Assembly (NCBI GenBank): GCA_013350335.1
Contig: CM023538.1
Location: forward strand, 47,982,201 to 48,046,200
Source of the DNA: Chimonanthus salicifolius
Lineage: Eukaryota > Streptophyta > Magnoliopsida > Laurales > Calycanthaceae
DNA: 64,000 nucleotides
Direction: 5' to 3'
Below are positions 1 to 11,349 of this stretch, piece by piece (position 1 is the first letter of the stretch; the number at the start of each line of letters is the position of its first letter). The notes under the pieces are model-generated. The model was given only the letters and a program-made list of their open reading frames with translations, had not been told where the DNA came from and did no database searches. The translations under genes were made by a program, and so were the position numbers.

Positions 1-628
1 TATAAAGAAAGGAAAACAATTATTTATAAGTTTTCGAAGAGAAAAAAATGAAACGATAAACGTCAATGTAATGTTGATGTAAGATAAAGAAACAAAAGGA
101 GAGGTGAAAGTGTGTATGAAGTAAAAGTTAAATAGAAATTATGCAATTGAAAATTGATCATGAAAGTGAAATAAATGAAAGGATAATGATTGACAACTAT
201 TTAAAAAAGAAGTAAAGAAACTTTAGAACTCATATAGAAGTGTGGGTTTTCTTGGTTGAATTGAGGTTATTTAACAAAATATTGATTACAAAAGAATGTA
301 TAAGGAATGGTGCAAGAGTCTTGTGCTCTTTTTTTATATAAAAAAAATGTGGATAATTAAAATTGTTCCAACTAGTAATTCATTAATCTTATAAGACAAA
401 TCCTTGAACTTTAGGAGAGATGAAAGGAGAAAGCTTTTGACGACGAAAACTGGTTTGGCCTATGACACAGATCGATGCTAGAAGCAGTGTTTCTATATAA
501 ACAACTTGCAAAAAAGTTTTTAGAAAGATGAACAATTTTTATGTGGTTCTTATTGACATAGAAAAAAACTCATAGAAGGTAGTGAGACCAATAATTTCAA
601 AACTATTGATAAGATGACTTCGTCATAC
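1..628. other. AT-rich non-coding DNA at the left edge
   Basis: No reading frame or repeat family is recognised here. In the minus direction it lies downstream of the LRR exon at 629-781, so it is probably the next intron of the receptor locus. Confidence 0.4.
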
Positions 629-781
629 CTGTAGAATTTAACAAATTGTCACTTAAATTATTCCCACTCAAATCTAGCTCTTGTAATTTTGTTAGGTTGC
701 CTAAACACGTGGGAAGCTTGTGATCATCAAAATTATTGTCACGTAAGTTCAAATCTTCAAGAGCGACCAACTTGCATAAAC
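629..781 (-). CDS. LRR exon of a receptor-like protein (partial gene)
   Basis: The minus strand reads CTTTACAG at the 3' splice site, then 153 nt of open frame, then a GTATGA donor. The peptide contains two leucine-rich repeats, with LEDLNLRDNNF and LQELDLSGNNLS as the L-x-x-L-x-L-x-x-N-x-L signatures. The exon starts with the last two bases of a codon and ends with the first base of one, so both introns are phase 1 and the exon is symmetric. This fits extracellular LRRs of plant receptor-like proteins, which sense pathogen or developmental signals at the plasma membrane. No stop interrupts it. Whether it is still spliced to the first exon 31 kb away is doubtful, so it may be part of a pseudogene. 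Confidence 0.62.
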
Positions 782-1011
782 CTGTAAAGGATAGGATAGA
801 TTATTTCAGTCACATATTTAGTACAGACGTTTCCATTTGATGAATGAAGTATCAATATAAAATACAAATGCTTAAGTCAATACTACATATGCAAAAGTTA
901 ATTTCTTTTCCTGTTTTATGAAATTGCTTTTTTAATTATTATTTTTAAATACTAGCAAGGCAAAGTTGTTAATGTACATTTACACCTTTCATTATAAATG
1001 AGAAATGCCGA

Positions 1012-2270
1012 GGTTAGTTAGTTTAGAAATGTTTTTGAAAGTCCAGTTAATTGTAGTGTACAGCATTAATATGAGAGTAGAAAAAAGAACAATTCTTTAT
1101 ACATAAAAGTATTTTTCAATATAAATAAAGAAATATACTGCTTATGATTGATTCAAGCAATCTATTGGATTTGAAAAGATTATATGTTAAATTTGAAACT
1201 TCACAATAGTGTTATCAAAACAAAAAATGCAAAATTATTTGCTCTAGAGAGCTTTATTGTTTAGTCATGAAGTGGCTTCTTTTGAATTTTACAACCTATA
1301 CCTATTTTGAATAGTATTTCAATGTTCAAATAATGTTAAAAAAATTGTGAAAAATAATGAAGCATTATTTCAACCATTGATGACTGTTTACATTGAATAC
1401 AGCGATATAGATCTATTTGAAAATATTAAAATTTAATTTTAATCTAAATAAATGATTTGAATGGTATGAATTGAGTCAATTAACTCACTAGACTTTCCAA
1501 AATTAGTATATCTTTTATACCTTAAATTATTATATATCTTCCCATGATGAGATTAGTTAGTTTAGAACTGTTCTCTTTCTTTAGACTCTTTAGTCTTGGG
1601 GTGGTTTTTCTTTCTTTCTTAAAAGGCCAATTAATTGTAGTTTACAACATTAATATGAGAGTAGAAAAAGGAGCATTTCTTTGTATATCAAACATCTTCC
1701 AATATAAATAAAGAAAGATGGAAAGTATGACTGAATAAACCAATCTATTGGATTTGAAAAGATTATATATTAAATTTGAAATTTCACTATAGTGTTATCA
1801 AAATAAAAAATGCAAAATTATTTGTTTTATAGAACCATTAGTTGATAACATTTTTGAGATATAACTTACACTCAAAAGCTACTAATTAAGATAAAGGTGT
1901 CTCAGGTGTTATATAGAATCATTAGTTTTTCAAATTAGGCGATGTAAAATTCTCTTACCACTTCACATCTTTTGAATTTTACAAATTATAATCATGCACG
2001 TTTAAGCATTATAGTCCTATTTTGAATAGTATTTCAAATTTCAAATATTGTTAAAAAAAACTATGATAAAATAATGAAGCATTATTTCAACTATTGGTGG
2101 ATATTTACATTCAATACAAGAACATGGATCAATACGACAATATTAAAATCTAATTTTAATCAAAATAAATGAGTTGAATAGTATGAACTAAGTCAATTAA
2201 CTCACAAGAATTTCCAAAATTAGTATCTTTTTTAAACCTTAAATCATTATATATCTTCTTCCCATGGTGG
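1012..2270. repeat. Two tandem copies of an intronic sequence
   Basis: The stretch 1012-1550 is repeated, with many small differences, as 1551-2270. Shared blocks include TAATATGAGAGTAGAAAA, TCTATTGGATTTGAAAAG, AATGAAGCATTATTTCAA and the common end TTTCCAAAATTAGTAT. Parts of the same sequence recur near 6596-6760 and 23290-23500, beside the other LRR exons. The unit is therefore intron DNA that was copied along with the LRR exons. It has no coding potential. Confidence 0.75.
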
Positions 2271-2738
2271 GAGTCACTTCGAATCATACAACTCTTTCGT
2301 AATTCTATAAGGAGATTCTCCTCATCTATTCTCCTTACAGTGAAGTGAACCTTTATTTTCTATCTACTAGTTCAAAATTTACTTAATTGTAACTTCGTTA
2401 TGTACTTAAGACAAAATCCCTATACAACAAAACCCACATAGGTCTCAATGTATCTGTCGTATCTCATTTTGATATAATGCAGTCTGATTGTCTCTATACG
2501 ACTTTGAGAAATAAAAGACATTTTTGGGAATGGGTTCTCAGCTTACTATCAGAACAAATGATGGTAAATCCTTGATATATGTTTTTAATAAAAAATCTCA
2601 ATTTTTCCTCCTTTTTTCTTTTGGATAGATTGATTTTTCACACGGAAAATACAGTTTTGAATAAATTAAAAAAAAAAGTTATTCAGATATTTACAAATGA
2701 GAATTTATAATGTACATGTGGTCGAATGTGACAAATAC

Positions 2739-2888
2739 CTGATGAGAAAAAGTTGCCTCTTATGTCATTCCCTGCAATATTTAAACCTTGTAACTTCGTC
2801 AGGTTCGCTAGATATATGGGAATGTTGGGATCGTCCAACCTGTTATTACTCAGGTCTAGAAGTTGAAGAGATGTTAATTCGCATATCC
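2739..2888 (-). CDS. LRR exon of a receptor-like protein (partial gene)
   Basis: This 150-nt open exon on the minus strand is bounded by TTTTACAG and GTATTTGTC splice sites. It encodes two LRRs, with LQLLDLSNNRLDD and LQGLNIAGNDIRG as the conserved stretches. Both flanking introns are phase 1, as at 629-781. Sequence and size place it as the exon type that precedes the 153-nt type in the transcript direction, giving a repeating exon pair. The frame is intact, but the linkage to neighbouring exons is interrupted by transposons. Function is inferred from the receptor-like-protein family, as a ligand-binding ectodomain. Confidence 0.62.
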
Positions 2889-3274
2889 CTGTAAAAGAGA
2901 GAAAAAAAAAAATCATATTATACCATTTTCTCTATTCTTATATTTAAATGTCAATATTTAAAATTGTAGTTAGATGCTAAATACTCTAAATGAATTCAAT
3001 GTACTTTCTTATAACTTTGTTATGACAGTGTTCTATCATAGCACATTGTATTGAAACACTCTTCTTTCTGATTAGAGTTATTCTTTTGGATTTTTTGTTT
3101 GTATGCAAAAGAAAAAAGAAAACGCCTCTTCAAAAAAAATACAGAGTGACTACCTTTTAAAAGTAATAGACAACAACAAAAGCACCCATCTTGGTGTGGC
3201 CGAATATCTTTCTATAAATCTTCCCATGTGTCTAAGTTCCTTAAATTATATTATTTAAATAATATTTTTTTAGT
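2889..3274. other. AT-rich intron-like DNA
   Basis: No gene is recognised. It separates the LRR exon from the degraded gypsy element and contains only A- or T-rich simple sequence. Confidence 0.4.
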
Positions 3275-3515
3275 GTAATACCTTGACTCAAAATTAGGCC
3301 AATTGTGATGAAAATTGATTGGAGATTACTTTAAAAAAAATAGTCATGTTCTGAGCCCACAATCAGGTCTGGGCGTGACAGCTTGGTATGTGAGTTTTCG
3401 TTCAAACTCACGGACTGTGAAGGGTAAATACATATTTAGAGCTTACGATTAAGATTAGAGTAGAATCCTATTATTTTGTGTTGACATTATCATCTGATGT
3501 TTTGATGAAATTTAT

Positions 3516-3935
3516 ATGTCAACCAACAGGACATCTAGTCAGGTTGTGGCAAGGGGAACACCAGGGAACCCAAATAGTGACTCTAGCGTACGAGGAGCTA
3601 ATATCAGAACAGAGCCAATAGAAGTTATAGAAGTATCATCCTCAATGGAACAACCTCTCTCACCTTATTATACACCATCCACTCCACCAGAATATTACCT
3701 TTGTTTACTTTGTAACCAGTTGGGGCATTTGACAGATGATTGTCCTTATCCTATCAACGTGGTATGCCCAGTTTGTGGATTTACTGGACACACACGTGAG
3801 GAGATGAACTGTCCATACATTGGAGGTGTAGGAATAGTTCCATGTCTAATTTGTGGAGGACTTGATCACATAGAGTCAGGATGTCCCTACATTATAGACA
3901 CCAACTATGATGCAGAATCATCCACAGATGATTAG
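3516..3935 (+). CDS. Small protein with three zinc knuckles, in the leader of a gypsy remnant
   Basis: This is an intact 139-residue frame from ATG to TAG. Residues 1-60 are Ser/Thr/Pro-rich and look disordered. Three knuckles follow: C63-C66-H71-C76 (CX2CX4HX4C), C84-C87-H92-C99 (CX2CX4HX6C) and C110-C113-H118-C123 (CX2CX4HX4C). The tail is acidic. Such knuckles bind single-stranded nucleic acid in retroelement nucleocapsids and in some plant RNA-binding proteins. It lies between the primer-site-like sequence and gag, where a normal gypsy element has only leader. Its openness contrasts with the broken gag downstream. It could be an additional element frame, a displaced nucleocapsid or a captured host gene. 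I do not recognise a named family. Confidence 0.55.
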   Translation: MSTNRTSSQVVARGTPGNPNSDSSVRGANIRTEPIEVIEVSSSMEQPLSPYYTPSTPPEYYLCLLCNQLGHLTDDCPYPINVVCPVCGFTGHTREEMNCPYIGGVGIVPCLICGGLDHIESGCPYIIDTNYDAESSTDD

Positions 3936-4197
3936 GGAAATGCAGGTTGGGAAGGGAGAGAGAGAAAACGTTGTGTGTGTATATATATATGAATATGTAC
4001 ATATTGTTTTGTACTTGTATGAGGGTATAACAAGAACCCCACTTTGTGTAAGATAAATAAAATATGTAATGGGATGTTAGTATTATGTATACTATGGTTA
4101 TGTGTGTGTCTATGTTAGAAAACAAATCACATTGTTTGTCTTGATAAAAACTCTTTGAAATATTATATGATATTTTCGAATGTGAATGACAGGAAAA

Positions 4198-4605
4198 TGT
4201 CAGGACCAACTGGAAACGCTAGGGGCCGAGGAAGTAGGACAGGTCCTCAACTCCAAGCCAATCAAGACATACCATATGACGCTGTGCAAATAGCAATGGA
4301 AGCGTTACAGAGGATCGCCTAAGATATGCGACGACCTCTGGCTAGGACCCAGGAGGAGAGAGCCACTACGGCTCTAAAGGAATTCAAAAGGTTAAATCCT
4401 CCAAGTTTTTCAGGAGTTGAGGACCCTACGGCTGTTGAGAATTGGGTCACTCAGGTAGGCGGATGTTTGATACCCTGGCCACTGCCGATGACTTAAAGGT
4501 GACTTTGGCCACCTACCAACTGGAAGGAAATGCATAAAAATGGTGGGAGTTCAAGAACCAGACCAGAAATTGTGTCCCATGACACGACTTGGATTGGGAG
4601 AGGTT
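4198..4605 (+). pseudogene. Broken gypsy gag fragment
   Basis: The ATG at 4198 opens a short frame ending in TAA at 4321. The same frame continues with a gag-like stretch (EFKRLNPPSFSG, then a W-containing core). A frameshift follows near 4460, and then [14 protein letters not shown] and KWWEF, which match the retrotransposon gag core of Ty3/gypsy elements. A further stop lies at about 4533. Gag would form the virus-like particle that packages element RNA. The fragment runs directly into RNase H sequence, so protease, most of reverse transcriptase and their flanks were deleted. Confidence 0.65.
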
Positions 4606-4826
4606 ATGATGTATACTGTGATGCGTCTAAATTTGGATTGGGATGTGTGCTAATGCAAGAAGGTAAAGTAGTTACTGATGGCTCCAGACCACTGCAAGGG
4701 CATGAGCAAAATTATCCAACTTATGATCTGGAATTAGCAGTTGTGGTCTTTGCATTAAAACTTTGGCGACATTATTTATTTAGTAAAAAAATCAATATAT
4801 TTTCTGATCATCATAGTCTTAAATAT
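4590..4826 (+). pseudogene. Gypsy RNase H fragment
   Basis: The frame carries [18 protein letters not shown] and [20 protein letters not shown], ending in [10 protein letters not shown]. These are the catalytic-core signatures of Ty3/gypsy RNase H: the first Asp in the CDAS motif, Glu in YDLELAVV, and Asp in SDH. The domain would degrade the RNA of the RNA-DNA hybrid during reverse transcription. It is only a piece, with no RT before it and no integrase after it; beyond about 4826 the frame runs into unrelated pyrimidine-rich DNA. Confidence 0.7.
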
Positions 4827-6158
4827 TTGATCATAGTCCTCTATCCTTCTCTCCTTTCCTCTCCCTCCCTCCTTCAATTTTGAACCCTATCTATCTTTAC
4901 CTCTCTCGCTTGAAATTCGAACATCAGTTTGCTTGGGCATATGGAAGGAATTGTGAACTCCAATCCCATCATCCCTCTTAGGTTGGTTGGCTAGAAGAGT
5001 CCACCACACCGCAAGGTTTTACATCATGTAGAGGTTATTATGTAGAGGCTATAAATAAGTGTCTCATTTGGCTAATTTAGAGAACACGGATATTGGAGAA
5101 ATCAAAATTTGAGCAAAGTTCTCAAAGTTAAGGTTGATTTGTGTTTGCAAGTAACTTATGAAAATCTAGTTTTCCAAAATTTGCATGAATTAAATTGAAA
5201 ATATAATCTGGCATAAAGTCTCGATTTTACTTAATATTAATCAGAATAGGTTTCTTTTCCTTTCCTTCTTTTTCATTTTAATTCATTCAAATGGAAACTA
5301 GTTTTCATGAGATAATTAGTCCATCAAGGATTGCCAGTTGTTTAACCTTGATCGATTTCCATTTGAACTATTGAATTGTTAATTGTGGGCCGATGGAAGA
5401 TTTCTACACTACCTGAATCCACATCAACAGTTGGATTTCTATTAGTGTGGGCAAGGCCAGTTTCTGCACTACCTAGTCTACATCACATTTTATACAAATT
5501 TTTAAAACTATATAATTTATGATAATGTTGGATAAATATATGAATATTATTTTTTTGATAGAGATTTCCATATATGAAGAATGATCAGTCACACAAGTAA
5601 TAAAGTGCTCTTAGGTGAGATCTTTATATGGAGCCTACCTATGATCATGAGGTTGATGGGAATGAATGGTCTATCTCTATATCTTATAAATACCGCATAC
5701 TTACACGGATCTTTTAAACCCATCTAACCTTGTTGTCATAGGTGGGCTCTACATGAAGCTCTTACCATAAAAACACTTTATATTATGCAATCAATCATTT
5801 CCATCTACATATATGTTGGAAGGAAAATAGTTATATTTGATTATATTTTTTAAATAAGAGTTTTTATTTAACAGTAAAAAAAATTTGAACACTATTTACC
5901 TTTTTATTAAAGATATCTTATGCTATTGCTATACTATGTTGCAACTTCTATTTTTTTTAATCTAAAAATTTAAACAAATTTTACAATTATCAAAAATCAC
6001 CTTAAGAACATTCAGCACATCTCCTTGGTATGGAATATCTATCAAGGTTGAACTTACGATCACTGATATATTTTTCTAACATTTTCTTGGATATCTTTCA
6101 AAATGTATGTGTGTCTAGATATATTCATTTGAGAATCGATAAGATAATATCTTCATAC

Positions 6159-6311
6159 CTGTAGAAGTTAAAAATTTGCCGCTTAACTTATTCCTTCTCA
6201 AACGTAGCCACTGTAATTTTGTTAGGTTACCTAAACACGTGGCAACCTTGTCATCATCAAAATTATTGTAACTTAGGTCCAACTCTATAAGAGTGACCAA
6301 TTTGCATAAAC
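6159..6311 (-). CDS. LRR exon of a receptor-like protein (duplication unit 1)
   Basis: This 153-nt minus-strand exon is open and flanked by CTTTACAG and GTATGAAG splice sites, with phase-1 introns on both sides. The peptide reads LIELDLSYNNFDDDK, then CLGNLTKLQWLRLRRNKLSG, two LRRs. It is the sister of 22809-22961 and a paralogue of 629-781. Its partner exon downstream of the copia elements (6931-7003) is decayed, so this copy is probably no longer part of a working gene. Confidence 0.58.
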
Positions 6312-6930
6312 CTGTAAAGCATAGAATAGATCATTTCAGTCTCATATTCAGTATATAAGATGCCATTTGATGAATGAAGCATTAATATAAAGCACAAATG
6401 CTTGAGTCATTACTATATTATGAAAAAAGTTAATTTATGTTCCTGTTTTGTTAGATTGCTTTTATAATTATTTTTTAAAATAGCAGCAAGGTAAAGTTGT
6501 CAATATGCATTAGTTTAGAATCGTTCTCTCTTTTTGTCTGTTAATTTTACAACTCTCTTGAGTTTAGAAAACTGAGCAGTTGTTTTTACATAAAACATCT
6601 TCCAATATAAATAAAGAAAGATGCAGGGTATGATTTATTAAAACAATCTATTGGATTTGAAAGAATTATATATTAAATTTGAAATTTCACTGTAGTGTTA
6701 TAAAAATAAGAAATGTAAAATTATTTGCTTCAAAGAGCTTTATTTTTTGTCATGCAATGACTTTTTTTTTTAATTTACAAATTATAATTATGTGTGTTTA
6801 AGCATGGGACTATGAGCTTACTATGAGAACAAATGATTTCTCACATCCAAAACACAGTTCTGAATAATTTGAAAAAGTTGTATAGACATTTACAAATGAG
6901 AATTTTTATAATGAATATGTGTCCGAATGT

Positions 6931-7003
6931 GAGAAAAAGTTGCCTCTTATGCTGCTCTCTGCTATATCTAATCTTTGTAACTTCATCAGGTTTGCTAAAC
7001 AAA
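6931..7003 (-). pseudogene. Decayed half LRR exon
   Basis: The minus strand still reads LANLMKLQRLDIAES followed by IRGNFFS, matching the second half of the exon at 2739-2888. The first half and the splice donor are gone: the CAG-GTATTT of the good copy is replaced here. A matching relic lies at 23648-23722, so the decay predates the segment duplication. Confidence 0.6.
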
Positions 7004-7426
7004 AGTTCTTTTATCTTTGTCATTTACCGTAAACTCTCCCCTCTAGAATCTTATATGGTCAAATTGTCTTTTAATATTTAAAGAACCATAATAATAAATA
7101 TTTTTAACAAGCTAATTTACCATCATAACTTTTAAAATGTATACAAGTTCAGACAATTGCATTAAATGTATAAAATATCTATCGATGGAAAATGGGAAAA
7201 TTTTACACCTATAGAAAGCTTATTTAAGTCAATTTTTTAATTATCATAGTTAGCAGGATTAGATGCATATGAAACATCATCCACCTCTTATCTGAGAGGA
7301 CTTCCACACAATTCTCCAACTATTTTGGCTCATCTATTTTTATAAATATTAAAAAAAAAATGTCTTGCTAAAGAATTTGATTATTGCAACTCTTTAATCA
7401 ATAACAGGTATTTTAGACATTTAATA

Positions 7427-8001
7427 TGTTAGAATTGAATATTTGCAATTGAATAAGAAAGATATGAGTACCTTTTGTAACTATAGAAACTATAAAGATG
7501 GCTTTGCAATTAAGACAAAAGATAAGGAGGTATTTACAGATTACCCAAAGTGATATAATAACTAGTATTCAAACATCTACCATGTCATCGCTATTCAAAT
7601 TGTGCACCCTTTTATATGATATTTTTTTAAATAAAATAAAGAAGGATAATTACTAATTTATGGAAGTTATCGCGGTTCAAAAGGAAATAAAAAAATATTT
7701 TACATTTTTTAATAAAACGTTGTTTGTTGAGTAGGACATGTTTATAAATATTATAATACATACTTATTTAAGAATAGTTTTGCAGTTACTAAATTTTATA
7801 ATTTTAAACATTTCTTGAGCTATATATATATATATTTGTGCATTCTTATTCTCATGTGACAATGTTAACCATTGATAGAGCCATACTCACATTATTGCGA
7901 CCATATTAATTGTAGTTTTTTTCTAGATTTTATTTTAAAGTTAAGAAATATATAAGAACCAGATTTCAAAAAGTGTCACAAAGTTTCTAAATATGGGCAT
8001 C
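7427..8001. other. Unit-1-specific non-coding DNA and left flank of copia A
   Basis: In 7427-7872 the sequence differs from the other duplication unit, which has about 1 kb with two LRR-type exons in this place. From about 7873 it matches 25147-25277, the left flank of copia C. There is no coding potential. Confidence 0.6.
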
Positions 8002-8139
8002 TATTAGAGGAAAGGGTTAACCTTAGGGTTGCGTTTCTATGTTTGTACCATACTATATTTGTAAGGTTCCCTATTAAGGGATTGTAACATGTATTTATAC
8101 AGAAAGTAATGAGAAAGGCCACTTAGCCAAAATTCTACA
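8002..8139 (+). repeat. 5' LTR of copia element A (138 bp)
   Basis: It starts TATTAGAGG and ends TTCTACA, and a TGGTATCAG primer site follows at 8140 (initiator-Met tRNA type). The same 138-bp sequence is found at 25278-25415 and 30385-30522. The usual TG start is TA in all three copies. The left flank ends in GCATC, as for element C, because the two elements derive from one insertion. Confidence 0.88.
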
Positions 8140-8674
8140 TGGTATCAGCTTAAGCCTGGGATTCCTACGAATTGCAAACTTTTTCTAGCCTTTCTCCCTC
8201 TCTCTGCTTTTGTCACCGTTCCTGCTGCACATACTGTCTGCTCTACACAGACCCTCTCTCATTCAGCCACTTCTGTTTCTTCTACAAAAGACTTTTCCAG
8301 CGTCTCACCTCTTCTGCCACAGGTGACTGCTCTACACAGCCCCTCTTCCTGTGCACTCTCCTACACCAGATCTGCTGCTATTTCGCCAATCCTTGCCCTT
8401 TCATCGAATCCTCTCAAATCTGTCACCCAGATCGCTGCCACTCGACTCACAGAGCAAATCCACATCGATCAGACGCTACTCCGGCGCGCATAAAGGCCTC
8501 CCGCCATTCGACCTCTCTCTACCGTCTCAGCCCTGTTTCTACTTGCAGTAGTGCTTCGCCCCAAACCTGCTTCTTTATCAGTCTTGTCTCTTCTCTAGCA
8601 CTACAGATGAGACACACAAAAAAAGAAAAAAACAAGGCACATCTCTGAACAGCCAACCAGCGTCTGTCCTAACG

Positions 8675-9860
8675 ATGGCCTCCTCCGCAGCATCCTCTTC
8701 ATCCTCCTCTGCCCATGCCATGACCATGCCCAACTCCAACTTTTCCCATTTTGTCTCCATAAAATTAACGGAGACAAACTACCTTCTTTGGCATGCCCAA
8801 ATAAAACCATTCCTGGTTGGCCAACACTATTGGCCCTACATTTATGGCACCAACCCTTGTCTCTCTCCATACCTTTCCACTGATGACCAATCCAAATCTA
8901 CTCCAAACCCTACCTACTCCACCCGGATTGTAATGGATAAGAAACTCGTTGGCATTTTTATTGCGACCCTATCTGAACCCGTGCTTGCACAGATTGTTGG
9001 GTTCTCCACCTCTCATGAGATCTGGAATTGTCTGCAACGCAATTTTTCACAGCATTCTCTTGCAAATGCCACTCATTTATGAATTCAAGTGCTCTCTCTC
9101 TCCAAAGGTACAAAGACAATTTCTGAGTATTTGCAACATGCCAAATCCCTTGCCTATACTCGCTATCCATCAATCGGTTTCCAATGATGACCTCGTTACA
9201 TCAGTTCTACGTGGACTTGGCCCCGACTACTCCATGTTTTACACCTCTGCCATTCTCTCTCCTCCACTTCCGATGTTCACGGATCTTTGCGCTTGCCTCT
9301 TATTATTTAAGTCCTAGCTCACCCATCCAGTACCGAGTTCCCCATCCGATACCATTGGAGGTGTGTCTGATATTGCCCCTCTCTTTTCCCGCGGGTGCGG
9401 TTCCTCTGCTCTTGGTGGTTGCAGTCGTCAGGGTCGCATAGACAATGGTAGAGGTGGTCGCGGCAATCGTGGTCGAGGATGTTCACCTTCATCGCCCGGA
9501 GTTCTTGGCGCTCCTCCACCTGTTGCCTTCCAGTGTCATATCTGTTCTAAGTATTGACATAATGCTACTCATCGCTATCAGCACTACTGCCAAGAGTCTC
9601 AGTTAGGGGCTGATCTTCCATCTACCTTCCCTGACATGAAAATTGCTCCTCCTGTTGATCACAATTGGTACTTTGATACTGGCGCTACCCATCATATGGT
9701 AGCTGATGCAAACCCCCTACACACCCGATCTGATTATGGTGGCACTAATCAAGTTCTTTTATGTGACGGTGACTCTCTTCTCATTGCACACACTGGTACT
9801 TTATCTCTCTCTTCTAGTTCCTCTACTTTTTCGTCGTTCACATGTTCTCTATGTTCCCCA
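8675..9860 (+). pseudogene. Copia A gag and protease, broken
   Basis: The ATG at 8675 begins a Ser-rich leader followed by LTETNYLLWHAQIKPFL, the start of a copia gag. A nonsense TGA at 9080 and a small deletion near 9155 break the frame. Further on come an RGG-type basic stretch (GRGGRGNRGRG), a zinc-knuckle relic CHICSKY-stop-HNATHR in which the last Cys is Arg, and the protease active-site motif WYFDTGATHHM (Asp-Thr-Gly). Gag would form particles, and protease would cleave the polyprotein. The Arg in place of the fourth knuckle ligand is shared with element C, so it was already in the parent copy. Confidence 0.8.
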
Positions 9861-11293
9861 TGTTAACCCCAAGGTTTCAACCCAAGGATATATGGGTATT
9901 TTGATGACCACAAACCATTAAAGTGTGATATTTAATATTTCAAATGATATTACTCAATGAGACAGGTATCACATTTACAAAGAAGAAAGAAGGGCAAGAC
10001 CATTGAAGATCAATGCAAGAGATCGGATGACTTATCAATCTTTGAAGTTCAAATGGCAAATGATAAAAGTATTGAAGATTAAAGATCAAACTTGTGTTCT
10101 TAGTTTTGGTCATGAGTGTTAAGAACAAAATGTAAAGTTACTCAATTGTTGAACACCATGGCTCAAGTCACCCTCTAGTGGACCCTAGGAAAACCAAGCT
10201 TTATCTTATGCTTAAGTCCCCAAGACCTATGTGTTTGAAATGACCAAAATGAAGCCAAAACTACACAAAACATCTTTAAGGTCATTTCAGTCAACTGAAC
10301 TTGAAGTTTTAGTCGACTGAATCAATGGATTATGGGGAGACGAGATTTCAGTCGACTGAATCAAGATTTTAGCCTACTGAAATACTGTATTTTTAGTGGG
10401 GAGTAATCTCAGTCGACTAAAATGAAGTTTCAGCCGACTGAAATGCTAGATGTTCATATGCAGAATTTTCAGTCGACTGAAATTATGTTTCAGCCGACTA
10501 AAAAGCAGAATTTTCATGACATGCAATTTCAGTTGACTGAATTCTCAGATTCAGCCGACTGAATTATTCACAGATAAATTGTTTGTGTTTCGGGGCATTT
10601 TCAGTCGACTGAATATTCATTTCAGTCGACTGAATCGCGAAACGGTAATATTTTTTGAACAATAAATGCTCCCTCCAACGGCCCCTTGCTTCATTTAATG
10701 CTTGGCAACGTTCTAAATATGACAAAATTATAAAACCAAGCTTCTATGTGTAAATGGGCTGCTGATTTACTTGAAATTAAGAGGAATCCATTGAAATCAA
10801 ATCTCAAGCATACTCTAGCTCAAAATCCATCTCTTGCAATCTTACCTTGAGCCATTTCAGTTCAACTCTTTGAGTAACTCTTAGAAAACTAGATTTGTAA
10901 ACATTTGAAAGTTACTCCTAACCTTTACATTATAATCTTTTATAATTCCTTGAGAGATAAAGTTTGAGAAGGGTTGGTGTAACCCTTGTGAAGGAGAAGG
11001 GTGTCTTCACCTTCAAGCTATGTAATAGGTTTCTTCTCCACCCTTGAAGGAGAAGTTTAGTGCATTCAATCCTCAAGTAGTGTACTTGAGGCGAGGACGT
11101 AGACAAGAACGCCGAACCTCGTAAAAATCTCGGGTTCAATCTCTCCATCTCTTCTCATCTCCTCTTTTATATTTTGACATTTATTTACTACTTGTTTGCA
11201 TCTTATTTTTCTTAAATTGTGAAATTAAAGAAAACCCAAAAAGTTTGCATTGACCCAATTCACTCCCCCTCTAGGGTCAATTTCTGGGCAACA
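9861..11293 (+). repeat. 5' LTR of element B (1433 bp)
   Basis: It starts TGTTAACCCC and ends GGGCAACA. It is 430 bp longer than the 3' LTR, because the 3' copy lacks the region between about 10014 and 10440. A short ATGC repeat at the two edges suggests deletion in the 3' copy. The promoter would lie here; I could not fix a TATA box with confidence. Confidence 0.9.
10275..10640. repeat. Array of near-palindromic TTCAGTCGACTGAA motifs in the 5' LTR
   Basis: About twelve copies occur, spaced 20-50 bp and often paired, for example near 10346, 10467, 10599 and 10620. Variants are TTCAGCCGACTGAA and TTCAGTTGACTGAA, and edge bases vary. The core GTCGAC is a perfect palindrome. The 3' LTR keeps about six copies (18658-18830). 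The spacing and dyad symmetry suggest binding sites for a dimeric factor or a CpG-rich methylation target. That reading is inference. Confidence 0.85.
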
Positions 11294-11295
11294 AT

Positions 11296-11307
11296 TGGCA
11301 TCAGAGC
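11296..11307 (+). other. Primer-binding site of element B
   Basis: TGGCATCAGAGC lies two bases after the 5' LTR. It differs by one base from the TGGTATCAGAGC common in plant copia elements, which pairs with initiator-Met tRNA to start minus-strand DNA synthesis. Confidence 0.85.
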
Positions 11308-11349
11308 TCAATTTCTCTGAATTACTTAACCGTTTGAGAAATCGATCGA

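Larger units (their letters stand above)
3275..4830 (+). mobile_element. Internally deleted Ty3/gypsy remnant
   Basis: TGTAATACC at 3275 resembles a gypsy LTR start, and GGGCGTGACA ending at 3380 resembles the matching LTR end, so only a shrunken LTR of about 106 bp remains. A primer-site-like TTGGTATGTGAG follows at 3383. The internal part holds a zinc-knuckle frame (3516-3935), a broken gag (from 4198) and a gypsy-type RNase H piece (to about 4826). Protease, reverse transcriptase, integrase and the 3' LTR are missing. The element sits inside the RLP locus on the opposite strand. The LTR assignment is weaker than the gag and RNase H assignment. Confidence 0.65.
5036..7426. repeat. Tandem-duplication unit 1 (left arm)
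   Basis: This segment is nearly identical to 21596-24141. The register is offset by exactly 16,560 bp at the start, from ATTATGTAGAGGCTATAA onward. Unit 1 lacks about 90 bp that unit 2 has at about 22240-22325. Homology stops at TTTAATA (7426 and 24141) and resumes near 7873 and 25147. The segment carries an LRR exon, a decayed LRR exon and intron DNA. Part of its left end also recurs, more diverged, at about 33715-34110. Confidence 0.9.
8002..9860 (+). mobile_element. Ty1/copia element A, 5' part, split by element B
   Basis: LTR, primer site, a CT-rich leader, gag and the protease region are present, and the copy then breaks off at 9860 where element B begins. It resumes at 19490. The leader is about 375 bp shorter than in sister element C. 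The element is truncated on its right at 21595 by the tandem-duplication junction, so it has no 3' LTR. Confidence 0.9.

Noticed and set aside
3892..4209. 105-codon minus-strand frame
   Set aside because: Antisense of the leader between the zinc-knuckle frame and gag; composition is low-complexity.
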